From NCBI RefSeq assembly GCF_051014445.1, contig NC_135146.1, positions 3,162,001 through 3,226,000 on the forward strand: 64,000 bases of DNA. Reading direction: 5' to 3'. Positions 38,327 to 51,924 of the stretch are shown here, piece by piece; within the stretch, counting starts at the first letter, position 1, and every line of letters begins with the position of its first letter. This stretch comes from Colletes latitarsis. Its lineage: Eukaryota > Arthropoda > Insecta > Hymenoptera > Colletidae. A model generated the notes under the pieces. It saw nothing but the letters and a program-made list of their open reading frames with translations, did no database searches and was not told where the DNA came from. The position numbers and the translations under genes were made by a program.

Positions 38327-41315
38327 GAATAAGTGAAGTAATCCTGGATTCGATCTATATATTAGAGGGTAACACCGGTTAGGTTTGGGTTAGGTCTGGT
38401 ATTTGCCATAATCTGGCTCATGCTTTCGCATTTTTCACATACTTGTTGGCCAGATCCTGGGCGTTTTCTGGTTTGGGTCACGTAGTAATGTAGTGTTACA
38501 TTGCAGCAGTGAGTTAAACCTGGATTCAATCTATATTTTAGAGGATAACACCGGCTAGGTCAGGGTTTGTTCTGGTATTTGCCATCATCTGGCTGATACT
38601 TTCGCCTTTTTCTCTTACTTGTTGGCCTGATCCTGGGCGTTTTCTGGGTTGGAACAGGTAGTAGTGTGGTACCGCACTGAAACAGTGAAGTAATCCTGGA
38701 TTCGATCTATATATTAGAGGGTAACACCGGTTAGGTTTGGGTTAGGTCTGGTATTTGCCATAATCTGGCTCATGCTTTCGCATTTTTCACATACTTGTTG
38801 GCCAGATCCTGGGCGCTTTCTGGTTTGGGTCACGTAGTAATGTAGTGTTACATTGCAACAGTGAGTTGAACCTGGATTCAATCTATATTTTAGAGGATAA
38901 CGCCGGCTAGGTCAGTGTTGGGTCTGGTATTTGCCATCATCTGGCTCATACTTTCGCATTTTTCGCATACTTGTTGCCCATATCCGGGGCGTTTTCTGGT
39001 TTGGATCACGTAGTAATGTGGTGCCACACTGAAACAGTGAGTTTAACTTGGATTCAATCTATATTTTAGAGGATAACACCAGTTAGGTCAGGGTTAGGTC
39101 TGGTATTTGCCATCATCTGGCTCATACTTTCGCATTTTTCGCATACTTGTTGGCCAGATCCTGGGCGTTCTCTGGGTTGGATCAGGTAGTAGTGTGGTAC
39201 CGCACTGAAACTGTGAAGTAGTCCTGGATTCGATCTATATATTAGACGGTAACTCCGGCTAGGTTTGGGTTAGGTCTGGTATTTGCCATCATCCGGCTCA
39301 TACTTTCGCATTTTTCGCATACTTGTTGGCCAGATCCTGGGCGTTCTCTGGGTTGGATCAGGTAGTAGTGTGGTACCGCACTGAAAATGTGAAGTAACCC
39401 TGGATTCGATCTATGTATTAGAGGGTAACACCGGTTAGGTTTGGGTTAGGTCTGGTATTTGCCATCATCTGGCTCATACTTTCGCATTTTTCGCATACTT
39501 GTTGGCCAGGTCCTGGGCGTTTACGGGTTTGGGTCACGTAGTAATGTGGTTCCACACTGCAACAGTGAGTTAAACGTGGATACAATCTATATTTTAGAGG
39601 ATAACACCGGTTAGGTCATGGTTAGGTCTGGTATTTGCCATCATCTGGCTCATACTATCGCATTTTTCGCATACTTGTTGGCCAGATCCTGGGCGTTTTC
39701 TGGGTTAGATCAGGTAGTAGTGTGGTACCGCACTGAATAAGTGAAGTAATCCTGGATTCGATCTATATATTAGAGGGTAACACCGGTTAGGTTTGGGTTA
39801 GGTCTGGTATTTGCCATCATCTGGCCCATACTTTCGCATATTTCGCATACTCGTTGGCCAGATCCTGGGCGTTTTCGCCTTTGGGTCACGTAGTAATGTG
39901 GCACCACACTGCAACAATGAGTTAAACCAGGGTTCAATCTATATTTTAGAGGTTAACACCGTTTAGGTCAGGGTTTGGTCTGGTATTTGCCATTATCTGG
40001 CTCATACTTTCGCATTTTTCGCATACTTGTTGGCCAGATCCTGGGCGTTTTCTGGTTTGGGTTACGTAGTAATGTGGTACCACACTGCAACAGTGAGTTA
40101 AACCTGGATTCAATCTATATTTTAGAGGATAACACCGGTTTGGTCGGGGTGAGGGCTGGGAGTTCCCATCATCTGGCTCATACTTTCGCATTTTTCGCAT
40201 ACTTGTTGGCCAGATCCTGGGCGTTTTCTGGTTTGCATCACGTAGTAATGTGGTACCACACTCAAACAGTTTGTTAAATCTGGATCCAATGTATATTTTA
40301 GAAGAATAACAGCGGCTAGGTCAGGGTTGGGTCTGGTATTTGCCATCATCTGGCCCATACTTTCGCATTTTTCGCATACTCGTTGGCCAGATCCTGGGCG
40401 TTTTCTGGTTTGGGTGACGTAGTAATGTGGCACCACACTGCAACAATGAGTTAAACGTGGATTCAATCTATATTTTAGTGGATAACACCGGTTAGGTCAT
40501 GGTTAGGTCTGGTATTTGCCATCATCTGGCTCATTCTTTCGCCTTTTTCACCTACTTGTTAGCCTCATCCTGGGCGTTTTCTGGGCTGGATCACGTAGTA
40601 ATGTGGTACCACACTGAAACAGTGGGTTAAACCAGGATTCAATCTATATTTTAGAGGATAACACCGACTAGGTCAGGGTTAGGTCTGCTATTTGCCATCA
40701 TCTGGCTCATACTTTCGCATTTTTGGCATACTTATTGGCCAGATCCTGGGCGTTTTCTGGTTTGGATTACGTAGTAATGTGGTTCCACACTGCAGCAGTG
40801 AGTTAAACCTGGATACAATCTATATATTAGAGGATAACACCGGTTATGTCAGGGTTAGGTCTGGTATTTGCCATCATCTGGCTCATACTTTCGCATTTTT
40901 CGCATACTTGTTGGCCAGATTCTGGGCGTTTTCTGGATCGGATCACGTAGTAATGTGGCACCACACTCAAACAGTGAGTTAAACCTGGAATCAATCTATA
41001 TTTTAGAGGGTAACACCAGTTAGGTTTGGGTTAGGTCTGGTATTTGCCATCATCTGGCTCATACTTTCGCATTTTTCGCATACTTGTTGCCCATATCCGG
41101 GGCGTTTTCTGGTTTGGATCACGTAGTAATGTGGCACCACACTGAAACAGTGAGTTTATCTTGGATTCAATCTATATTTTAGAGGATAACACCAGTTAGG
41201 TCAGGGTTAGGTCTGGTATTTCCCATCATCTGGCTCATACTTTCGCATTTTTCGCATACTTGTAGGCCACATCCTGGGCGTTTTCTGGTTTGGATCACGT
41301 AGTAATGTGGTACCA
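38327..41315. repeat. Block F, copy 2
   Basis: Same variant order as copy 1. It gains a monomer at about 38885-39060 (ACGCCGGCTAGGTCAGTG with CCATATCCGGGG) and differs near 39800, where the TTAGCCAGATCCTCGG monomer of copy 1 is absent and an ATACTCGTTGG monomer stands in its place. Confidence 0.83.
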
Positions 41316-42170
41316 CACTGAAACAGTGAGCTTATCTTGGATTCAATCTATATTTTAGAGGATAACACCAGTTAGGTCAGGGTTAGGTCTCGTATTTGCC
41401 ATCATCTGGCTCATAGTTTCGCATTTTTCGCATACTTATTGGCCAGATCCTGGGCGTCTTCTGGTTGGATCACGTAGTAATATGGTACCACACTGAAACA
41501 GTGAGTTAATCCTGGATTCAATCTATATTTTAGAGGATAACAGCGGTTAGGTCAGGGTTAGGTCTGCTATTTGCCATCATCTGGCTCATACTTTCGCATT
41601 TTTCGCATACTTGTTGGCCAGATCCTGGGCGTTATCTGGTTTGGAGCACGTAGTAATGTGGTACCACACTGCCACATGAGTTAAACCTGGATTCAATGTA
41701 TATTTTAGAGGATAACACCGGTTAGGTCAGGGTTAGGTCTGGTATTTGCCATCATCCGGCTCATACTTTCGCATATTTCGCATACTTGCTGGCCAGATCC
41801 TGGGCGTTTTCAGGTTTGCATCACGTTGTAATGTGGCACCACACTGAAACAGTGAGTTAAACATGGATTCAATCTATATTTTGGCGGATAACACTGGCTA
41901 GGTCAGGGTTAGATCTGGTATTTGCCGTCATCTGACTCATACTATCGCATTTTTCGCATACTTGTTGGCCAGATCCTGGGCGCTCTCTGGGTTGGATCAG
42001 GTAGTAGTGTGGTACCGCACTGAAACTGTGAAGTAATCCTGGATTTGATCTATATATTAGAGGGTAACTCCGGTTAGGTTTGGGTTAGGTCAGGGATTTG
42101 CAATCATCTGGCTCATACTTTCGCATTTTTCGCATACTTGTTGGCCAAATCCTGGGCGTTTTCTGGTTTG
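41315..42170. repeat. Unit G, copy 1
   Basis: Begins with GAGCTTATCTTGG and GTCTCGTATTTGCC and is repeated at 46066 and 55395. It contains a monomer whose dyad is broken by a base loss (CACTGCCACATGAG near 41668) and TGGGCGCTCTCTGGG near 41977. Confidence 0.8.
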
Positions 42171-42772
42171 GATCACGTAGTTATATGGTACCACACTGAA
42201 AGAGTGAGTTAATCCTGGATTCAATCCATATTTCAGACGATAACAGCGGCTAGGTCAGGGTTAGGTCTGGTATTTGCCATCATCTGGCTCATACTTTCGC
42301 ATTTTTCGCATACTTGTTGGCCAGATCCTGGGCGTTTTCTGGTTTGGGTCACGTAGTAATGTGGTTCCACACTGCAACAGTGAGTTAAACCTGGATTCAA
42401 TCTATATTTTACAGGATAACACCGGTTAGGTCGGGGTTTGTTCTGGTATTTGCCATCATCTGGCTGATACTTTCGCCTTTTTCTCTTACTTGTTGGCCTG
42501 ATCCTGGGCGTTTTCTGGGTTGGAACAGGTAGTAGTGTGGTACCGCACTGAAACAGTGAAGTAATCCTGGATTCGATCTATATATTAGAGGGTAACACCG
42601 GTTAGGTTTGGGTTGGGTCTGGTATTTGCCATCATCTGGCTCATACTTTCGCATTTTTCGCATACTTGTTGGCCAGATCCTCGGTGTTTTCTGGTTTGTA
42701 TCACGTAGTAATGTAGAACCACTCTGAAACAGTCAGTTAAACCTGGATTCAATCTATATTTTAGAGGATAAC

Positions 42773-45700
42773 ACCGGCTAGGTCAGGGTTAGGTCTGGTA
42801 TTTGCCATCATCTGGCTGATACTTTCGCCTTTTTCTCTTACTTGTTGGCCTGATCCTGGGCGTTTTCTGGGTTGGAACAGGTAGTAGTGTGGTACCGCAC
42901 TGAAACAGTGAAGTAATCCTGGATTCGATCTATATATTAGAGGGTAACACCGGTTAGGTTTGGGTTAGGTCTGGTATTTGCCATAATCTGGCTCATGCTT
43001 TCGCATTTTTCACATACTTGTTGGCCAGATCCTGGGCGTTTTCTGGTTTGGGTCACGTAGTAATGTAGTGTTACATTGCAGCAGTGAGTTAAACCTGGAT
43101 TCAATCTATATTTTAGAGGATAACACCGGCTAGGTCAGGGTTTGTTCTGGTATTTGCCATCATCTGGCTGATACTTTCGCCTTTTTCTCTTACTTGTTGG
43201 CCTGATCCTGGGCGTTTTCTGGGTTGGAACAGGTAGTAGTGTGGTACCGCACTGAAACAGTGAAGTAATCCTGGATTCGATCTATATATTAGAGGGTAAC
43301 ACCGGTTAGGTTTGGGTTAGGTCTGGTATTTGCCATAATCTGGCTCATGCTTTCGCATTTTTCACATACTTGTTGGCCAGATCCTGGGCGTTTTCTGGTT
43401 TGGGTCACGTAGTAATGTAGTGTTACATTGCAACAGTGAGTTAAACCTGGATTCAATCTATATTTTAGAGGATAACGCCGGCTAGGTCAGTGTTGGGTCT
43501 GGTATTTGCCATCATCTGGCTCATACTTTCGCATTTTTCGCATACTTGTTGCCCATATCCGGGGCGTTTTCTGGTTTGGATCACGTAGTAATGTGGTGCC
43601 ACACTGAAACAGTGAGTTTATCTTGGATTCAATCTATATTTTAGAGGATAACACCAGTTAGGTCAGGGTTAGGTCTGGTATTTGCCATCATCTGGCTCAT
43701 ACTTTCGCATTTTTCGCATACTTGTTGGCCAGATCCTGGGCGTTCTCTGGGTTGGATCAGGTAGTAGTGTGGTACCGCACTGAAACTGTGAAGTAGTCCT
43801 GGATTCGATCTATATATTAGACGGTAACTCCGGCTAGGTTTGGGTTAGGTCTGGTATTTGCCATCATCCGGCTCATACTTTCGCATTTTTCGCATACTTG
43901 TTGGCCAGATCCTGGGCGTTCTCTGGGTTGGATCAGGTAGTAGTGTGGTACCGCACTGAAAATGTGAAGTAACCCTGGATTCGATCTATGTATTAGAGGG
44001 TAACACCGGTTAGGTTTGGGTTAGGTCTGGTATTTGCCATCATCTGGCTCATACTTTCGCATTTTTCGCATACTTGTTGGCCAGGTCCTGGGCGTTTACG
44101 GGTTTGGGTCACGTAGTAATGTGGTTCCACACTGCAACAGTGAGTTAAACGTGGATACAATCTATATTTTAGAGGATAACACCGGTTAGGTCATGGTTAG
44201 GTCTGGTATTTGCCATCATCTGGCTCATACTATCGTATTTTTCGCATACTTGTTGGCCAGATCCTGGGCGTTTTCTGGGTTAGATCAGGTAGTAGTGTGG
44301 TACCGCACTGAATAAGTGAAGTAATCCTGGATTCGATCTATATATTAGAGGGTAACACCGGTTAGGTTTGGGTTAGGTCTGTTATTTGCCATCATCTGGC
44401 TCATACTTTCGCATTTTTCGCATACTTGTTAGCCAGATCCTCGGTGTTTTCTGGTTTGGATCATGTAGTGATGTAGAACCACTCTGAAACAGTGAGTTAA
44501 ACCTGGATTCAATCTATATTTTAGAGGATAACAGCGGCTAGGTCAGTTTTAGGTCTGGTATTTGCCATCATCTGGCCTATACTTTCGCATATTTCGCATA
44601 CTCGTTGGCCAGATCCTGGGCGTTTTCGCCTTTGGGTCACGTAGTAATGTGGCACCACACTGCAACAATGAGTTAAACCAGGGTTCAATCTATATTTTAG
44701 AGGTTAACACCGTTTAGGTCAGGGTTTGGTCTGGTATTTGCCATTATCTGGCTCATACTTTCGCATTTTTCGCATACTTGTTGGCCAGATCCTGGGCGTT
44801 TTCTGGTTTGGGTTACGTAGTAATGTGGTACCACACTGCAACAGTGAGTTAAACCTGGATTCAATCTATATTTTAGAGGATAACACCGGTTTGGTCGGGG
44901 TGAGGGCTGGGAGTTCCCATCATCTGGCTCATACTTTCGCATTTTTCGCATACTTGTTGGCCAGATCCTGGGCGTTTTCTGGTTTGCATCACGTAGTAAT
45001 GTGGTACCACACTCAAACAGTTTGTTAAATCTGGATCCAATGTATATTTTAGAAGAATAACAGCGGCTAGGTCAGGGTTGGGTCTGGTATTTGCCATCAT
45101 CTGGCCCATACTTTCGCATTTTTCGCATACTCGTTGGCCAGATCCTGGGCGTTTTCTGGTTTGGGTGACGTAGTAATGTGGCACCACACTGCAACAATGA
45201 GTTAAACGTGGATTCAATCTATATTTTAGTGGATAACACCGGTTAGGTCATGGTTAGGTCTGGTATTTGCCATCATCTGGCTCATTCTTTCGCCTTTTTC
45301 ACCTACTTGTTAGCCTCATCCTGGGCGTTTTCTGGGCTGGATCACGTAGTAATGTGGTACCACACTGAAACAGTGGGTTAAACCAGGATTCAATCTATAT
45401 TTTAGAGGATAACACCGACTAGGTCAGGGTTAGGTCTGCTATTTGCCATCATCTGGCTCATACTTTCGCATTTTTGGCATACTTATTGGCCAGATCCTGG
45501 GCGTTTTCTGGTTTGGATTACGTAGTAATGTGGTTCCACACTGCAGCAGTGAGTTAAACCTGGATACAATCTATATTTTAGAGGATAACACCGGTTATGT
45601 CAGGGTTAGGTCTGGTATTTGCCATCATCTGGCTCATACTTTCGCATTTTTCGCATACTTGTTGGCCAGATTCTGGGCGTTTTCTGGATCGGATCACGTA

Positions 45701-48700
45701 GTAATGTGGCACCACACTCAAACAGTGAGTTAAACCTGGAATCAATCTATATTTTAGAGGGTAACACCAGTTAGGTTTGGGTTAGGTCTGGTATTTGCCA
45801 TCATCTGGCTCATACTTTCGCATTTTTCGCATACTTGTTGCCCATATCCGGGGCGTTTTCTGGTTTGGATCACGTAGTAATGTGGCACCACACTGAAACA
45901 GTGAGTTTATCTTGGATTCAATCTATATTTTAGAGGATAACACCAGTTAGGTCAGGGTTAGGTCTGGTATTTCCCATCATCTGGCTCATACTTTCGCATT
46001 TTTCGCATACTTGTAGGCCACATCCTGGGCGTTTTCTGGTTTGGATCACGTAGTAATGTGGTACCACACTGAAACAGTGAGCTTATCTTGGATTCAATCT
46101 ATATTTTAGAGGATAACACCAGTTAGGTCAGGGTTAGGTCTCGTATTTGCCATCATCTGGCTCATAGTTTCGCATTTTTCGCATACTTATTGGCCAGATC
46201 CTGGGCGTCTTCTGGTTTGGATCACGTAGTAATATGGTACCACACTGAAACAGTGAGTTAATCCTGGATTCAATCTATATTTTAGAGGATAACAGCGGTT
46301 AGGTCAGGGTTAAGTCTGGTATTTGCCATCATCTGTCTCATACTTTCGCATTTTTCACCTACTTGTTGGCCAGATCCTGGGCGTTATCTGGTTTGGAGCA
46401 CGTAGTAATGTGGTACCACACTGCCACATGAGTTAAACCTGGATTCAATGTATATTTTAGAGGATAACACCGGTTAGGTCAGGGTTAGGTCTGGTATTTG
46501 CCATCATCCGGCTCATACTTTCGCATATTTCGCATACTTGCTGGCCAGATCCTGGGCGTTTTCAGGTTTGCATCACGTTGTAATGTGGCACCACACTGAA
46601 ACAGTGAGTTAAACATGGATTCAATCTATATTTTGGAGGATAACACTGGCTAGGTCAGGGTTAGATCTGGTATTTGCCGTCATCTGACTCATACTATCGC
46701 ATTTTTCGCATACTTGTTGGCCAGATCCTGGGCGCTCTCTGGGTTGGATCAGGTAGTAGTGTGGTACCGCACTGAAACTGTGAAGTAATCCTGGATTTGA
46801 TCTATATATTAGAGGGTAACTCCGGTTAGGTTTGGGTTAGGTCAGGGATTTGCAATCATCTGGCTCATACTTTCGCATTTTTCGCATACTTGTTGGCCAA
46901 ATCCTGGGCGTTTTCTGGTTTGGATCACGTAGTTATATGGTACCACACTGAAACAGTGAGTTAATCCTGGATTCAATCTATATTTTAGAGGATGACAGCG
47001 GTTAGGTCAGGGTTAGGTCTGGTATTTGCCATCATCTGGCTCATACTTTCGCATTTTTCGCATACTTGTTGGCCAGATCCTGGGCGTTTTCTGGGTTAGA
47101 TCAGGTAGTAGTGTGGTACCGCACTGAATCAGTGAAGTAACCCTGGATTCGATCTATGTATTAGGGGGTAACACCGGTTAGGTTTGGGTTAGGTCTGGTA
47201 TTTGCCATCATCTGGCTCATACTTTCGCATTTTTCGCATACTTGTTGGCCAGGTCCTGGGCGTTTTCGGGTTTGGGTCACGTAGTAATGTGGTACCACAC
47301 TGCAACAGTGAGTTAAACCTGGATTCAATCTATATAATAGAAGAATAACACCACTTAGGGAAGGGTTAGGTCTGGTATTTGCCATCATCTGGCTCATACT
47401 TTCGCATTTTTCGCATACTTGTTGGCCAGGTCCTGGGCGTTTTCGGGTTTGGGTCAAGTAGTAATGTGGTTCCACACTGCAACGGTGAGTTAAACCTGGA
47501 TACAATCTATATTTTAGAGGATAACACCGGTTATGTCAGGGTTAGGTCTGGTATTTGCCATCATCTGGCTCATACTTTCGCATTTTTCGCTTACTTGTTG
47601 GCCAGATCCTGGGCGTTTTCTGGTTTGGATCACGTAGTTATGTGGTACCACACTGAAACAGTGAGTTTATCTTGGATTCATTCTATATTTTAGAGGAGAA
47701 CACCAGTTAGGTCAGGGTTAGGTCCGGTATTTGCCATCATCTGGCTCATACATTCGCCTTTTTCTCTTACTTGTTACCCTGATCCTGGGCGTTTTCTGGG
47801 TTGGAACAGGTAGTAGTGTGGTACCGCACTGAAACAGAGAAGTAATCCTGGATTCGATCTATATATTAGAGGGTAACACCGGTTAGGTTTGGGTTAGGTC
47901 TGGTATTTGCCATCATCCGGCTCATACTTTCGCATTTTTCGCATTCTTGTTGGCCAGATCCTGGGCGTTTTCAGGTTTGCATCACGTTGTAATGTGGCAC
48001 CACACTGCAACAGTGAGTTAAACCTGGATTCAATCTATATTTTAGAGGATAACAGCGGCTAGGTCAGGGTTAGGTCTGGTATTTGCCATCATCTGGCCCA
48101 TACTTTCGCATTTTTCGCATACTCGTTGGCCAGATCCTGGGCGTTTTCTGCTATGGGTCACGTAGTAATGTGGCACCACACAGCAACAATGAGTTAAACC
48201 TGGATTCAATCTATATTTTTGTGGATAACACCGGTTAGGTCAGGGTTAGGTCTGGTATTTACCATCATCTGGCTCATACTTTCGCCTTTTTCACCTACTT
48301 GTTGGCCTGATCCTGGGCGTTTTCTGGGCTGGATCACGTAGTAATGTGGTACCACACTGAAACAGTGGGTTAAACCAGGGTTCAATCTATATTTTAGAGG
48401 TTAACACCGTTTAGGTCAGGGTTTGGTCTGGTATTTGCCATCATCTGGCTCATTCTTTCGCCTTTTTCACCTACTTGTTGGCCAGATCCTGGGCGTTTTC
48501 TGGTTTGCATCACGTAGTAATGTGGCACCGCACTGCAACAGTTAGTTAAACGTGGATTCAATCTATATTTTAGAGGTTAACACCGGTTAGGTCATGGTTA
48601 GGTCTGGTATTTGCCATCATCTGACTCATTCTTTCGCCTTTTTCACCTACTTGTTGGCCTGATCCTGGGCGTTTTCTGGGCTGGATCACGTAGTAATGTG

Positions 48701-48860
48701 GTACCACACTGAAACAGTGGGTTAAACCAGGATTCAATCTATATTTTAGAGGATAACAACGACTAGGTCAGGGTTAGGTCAGGTATTTGCCATCATCTGG
48801 CTCATAGTTTCGCATTTTTGGCATACTTATTGGCCAGATCCTGGGCGTTTTCTGGTTTGG
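42773..48860. repeat. Large block H, copy 1 (about 35 monomers; contains F copy 3 and G copy 2)
   Basis: Reappears at 51925-58190. Offsets are 9152 (52 monomers) at the start, 8976 (51) after copy 1's extra monomer at about 43470-43645, and 9329 (53 plus 1) after copy 2's local duplication. Within it, 43143 onward matches block F copy 1 at 35751 (offset 7392), and 46066-46960 matches unit G at 41315 (offset 4751). Confidence 0.87.
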
Positions 48861-49677
48861 GTCACGTAGTAATGTAGCACCACACTGAAACAGTGAGTTA
48901 AACCTGGAATCAATCTATATTTTAGAGGGTAACACCAGTTAGGTTTGGGTTAGGTCTGGTATTTGCCATCATCTGGCTCATACTTTCGCATTTTTCGCAT
49001 ACTTGTTGCCCATATCCGGGGCGTTTTCTGGTTTGGATCACGTAGTAATGTGGTGCCACACTGAAACAGTGAGTTTATCTTGGATTCAATCTATATTTTA
49101 GAGGATAACACCAGTTAGGTCAGGGTTAGGTCTGGTATTTGCCATCATCTGGCTCATACTTTCGCATTTGTCGCATACTTGTTGGCCACATCCTGGGCGT
49201 TTTCTGGTTTGGATCACGTAGTAATGTGGTACCACACTGAAACAGTGAGTTTATCTTGGATTCAATCTATATTTTAGAGGATAACACCAGTTAGGTCAGG
49301 GTTTGGTCTGGTATTTGCCATCATCTGGCTTATAGTTTCGCATTTTTTGCATACTTATTGGCCAGATCCTGGGCGTTTTCTGGTTTGGATCACGTAGTAA
49401 TATGGTACCACACTGAAACAGTGAGTTAATCCTGGATTCAATCTATATTTTAGAGGATAACAGCGGTTAGGTCAGGGTTAGGTCTGGTATTTGCCATCAT
49501 CTGTCTCATACTTTCGCATTTTTCACCTACTTGTTGGCCAGAACCTGGGCGTTATCTGGTTTGGAGCACGTAGTAATGTGGTACCACACTGCCACATGAG
49601 TTAAACCTGGATTCAATGTATATTTTAGAGGATAACACCGGTTAGGTCAGGGTTAGGTCTGGTATTTGCCATCATCC
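48860..49677. repeat. Satellite between blocks H and E copy 2
   Basis: About five monomers. Near 49000 it carries CCATATCCGGGG; near 49591 a GCCACATGAG broken-dyad monomer like those of unit G. No non-satellite sequence was seen. Confidence 0.7.
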
Positions 49678-51924
49678 GGCTCATACTTTCGCATATTTCG
49701 CATACTTGCTGGCCAGATCCTGGGCGTTTTCAGGTTTGCATCACGTTGTAATGTGGCACCACACTGAAACAGTGAGTTAAACATGGATTCAATCTATATT
49801 TTGGAGGATAACACTGGCTAGGTCAGGGTTAGGTCTGGTATTTGCCGTCATCTGACTCATACTTTCGCATTTTTCGCATACTTGTTGGCCAGATCCTGGG
49901 CGTTCTCTGGGTTGGATCAGGTAGTAGTGTGGTACCGCACTGAAACTGTGAAGTAATCCTGGATTCGATCTATATATTAGAGGGTAACTCCGGTTAGGTT
50001 TGGGTTAGGTCTGGTATTTGCCATCATCCGGCTCATACTTTCGCATTTTTCGCATACTTGCTGGCCAGATCCTGGGCGTTTTCAGGTTTGCATCACGTTG
50101 TAATGTGGCACCACACTGAAACAGTGAGTTAAACATGGATTCAATCTATATTTTGGAGGATAACACTGGCTAGGTCAGGGTTAGGTCTGGTATTTGCCGT
50201 CATCTGACTCATACTTTCGCATTTTTCGCATACTTGTTGGCCAGATCCTGGGCGTTCTCTGGGTTGGATCAGGTAGTAGTGTGGTACCGCACTGAAACTG
50301 TGAAGTAATCCTGGATTCGATCTATATATTAGAGGGTAACTCCGGTTAGGTTTGGGTTAGGTCTGGTATTTGCCATCATCCGGCTCGCACTTTCGCATTT
50401 TTCGCATACTTGTTGGCCAGATCCTGGGCGTTCTCTGGGTTGGATCAGGTAGTAGTGTGGTACCGCACTGAAACTGTGAAGTAATCCTGGATTCGATCTA
50501 TATATTAGAGGGTAACAGCGGCTAGGTCAGGGTTGGGTCTGGTATTTGCCATCATCTGGCCCATACTTTCGCATTTTTCGCATACTTGTTGGCCAGATCC
50601 TGGGCGTTTTCTGGTTTGGATCACGTAGTAATGTGGTACCACACTGAAACAGTGAGTTTATCTTGGATTTAATCTATATTTTAGAGGATAACACCGGTTT
50701 GGTCGGGGTGTGGGCTGGGATTTGCCATCATCTGGCTCATACTTTCGCATTTTTCGCATACTTGTTAGCCAGATCCTCGGTGTTTTCTGGTTTGGATCAC
50801 GTAGTGATGTAGAACCACTCTGAAACAGTGAGTTAAACCTGGATTCAATCTATATTTTAGAGGGTAACAGCGGCTAGGTCAGTTTTAGGTCTGCTATTTG
50901 CCATCATCTGGCCCATACTTTCGCATATTTCGCATACTCGTTGGCCAGATCCTGGGCGTTTTCGACTTTGGGTCACGTAGTAATGTGGCACCACACTGCA
51001 ACAATGAGTTAAACCTGGATTCAATCTATATTTTAGTGGATAACACCGGTTAGGTCAGGGTTAGGTCTGGTATTTACCATCATCTGGCTCATACTTTCGC
51101 CTTTTTCACCTACTTGTTGGCCTGATCCTGGGCGTTTTCTGGGCTGGATCACGTAGTAATGTGGTACCACACTGCAACAGTGAGTTAAACGTGGATTCAA
51201 TCTATATTTTAGTGGATAACACCGGTTAGGTCATGGTTAGGTCTTGTATTTGCCATCATCTGGCTCATTCTTTCGCCTTTTTCACCTACTTGTTAGCCTC
51301 ATCCTGGGCGTTTTCTGGGCTGGATCACGTAGTAATGTGGTACCACACTGAAACAGTGGGTTAAACCAGGATTCAATCTATATTTTAGAGGATAACACCG
51401 ACTAGGTCAGGGTTAGGTCTGGTATTTGCCATCATCTGGCTCATACTTTCGCATTTTCCGCATACTTGTTGCCCATATCCGGGGCGTTTTCTGGTTTGGA
51501 TCACGTAGTAATGTGGTACCACACTGAAACAGTGAGTTTATCTTGGATTCAATCTATATTTTAGAGGAAAACACCAGTTAGGTCAGGGTTAGGTCTGGTA
51601 TTTGCCATCATCTGGCTCATACTTTCGCATTTTTCGCATACTTGTTGGCCACATCCTGGGCGTTTTCTGGTTTGGATCACGTAGTAATGAGGTACCACAC
51701 TGAAACAGTGAGTTTATCTTGGATTCAATGTATATTTTAGAGGATAACACCAGTTAGGTCAGGGTTAGGTCTGGTATTTGCCATCATCTGGCTCATACTT
51801 TCGCATTTTTCGCATACTTGTTGGCCAGATCCTGGGCGTTTTCTGGTTTGGGTTAGGTAGTAATGTGGTACCACACTGCAGCAGTGAGTTAAACCTGGAT
51901 TCAATCTATATTTTAGAGGATAAC
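49678..51924. repeat. Block E, copy 2
   Basis: Matches 32430-34676 at exactly 98 monomers. Small differences include GTGTGGGCTGGG near 50709 against GTGAGGGCTGGG near 33460, and GTAATGAGGTACC near 51684. Confidence 0.85.
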
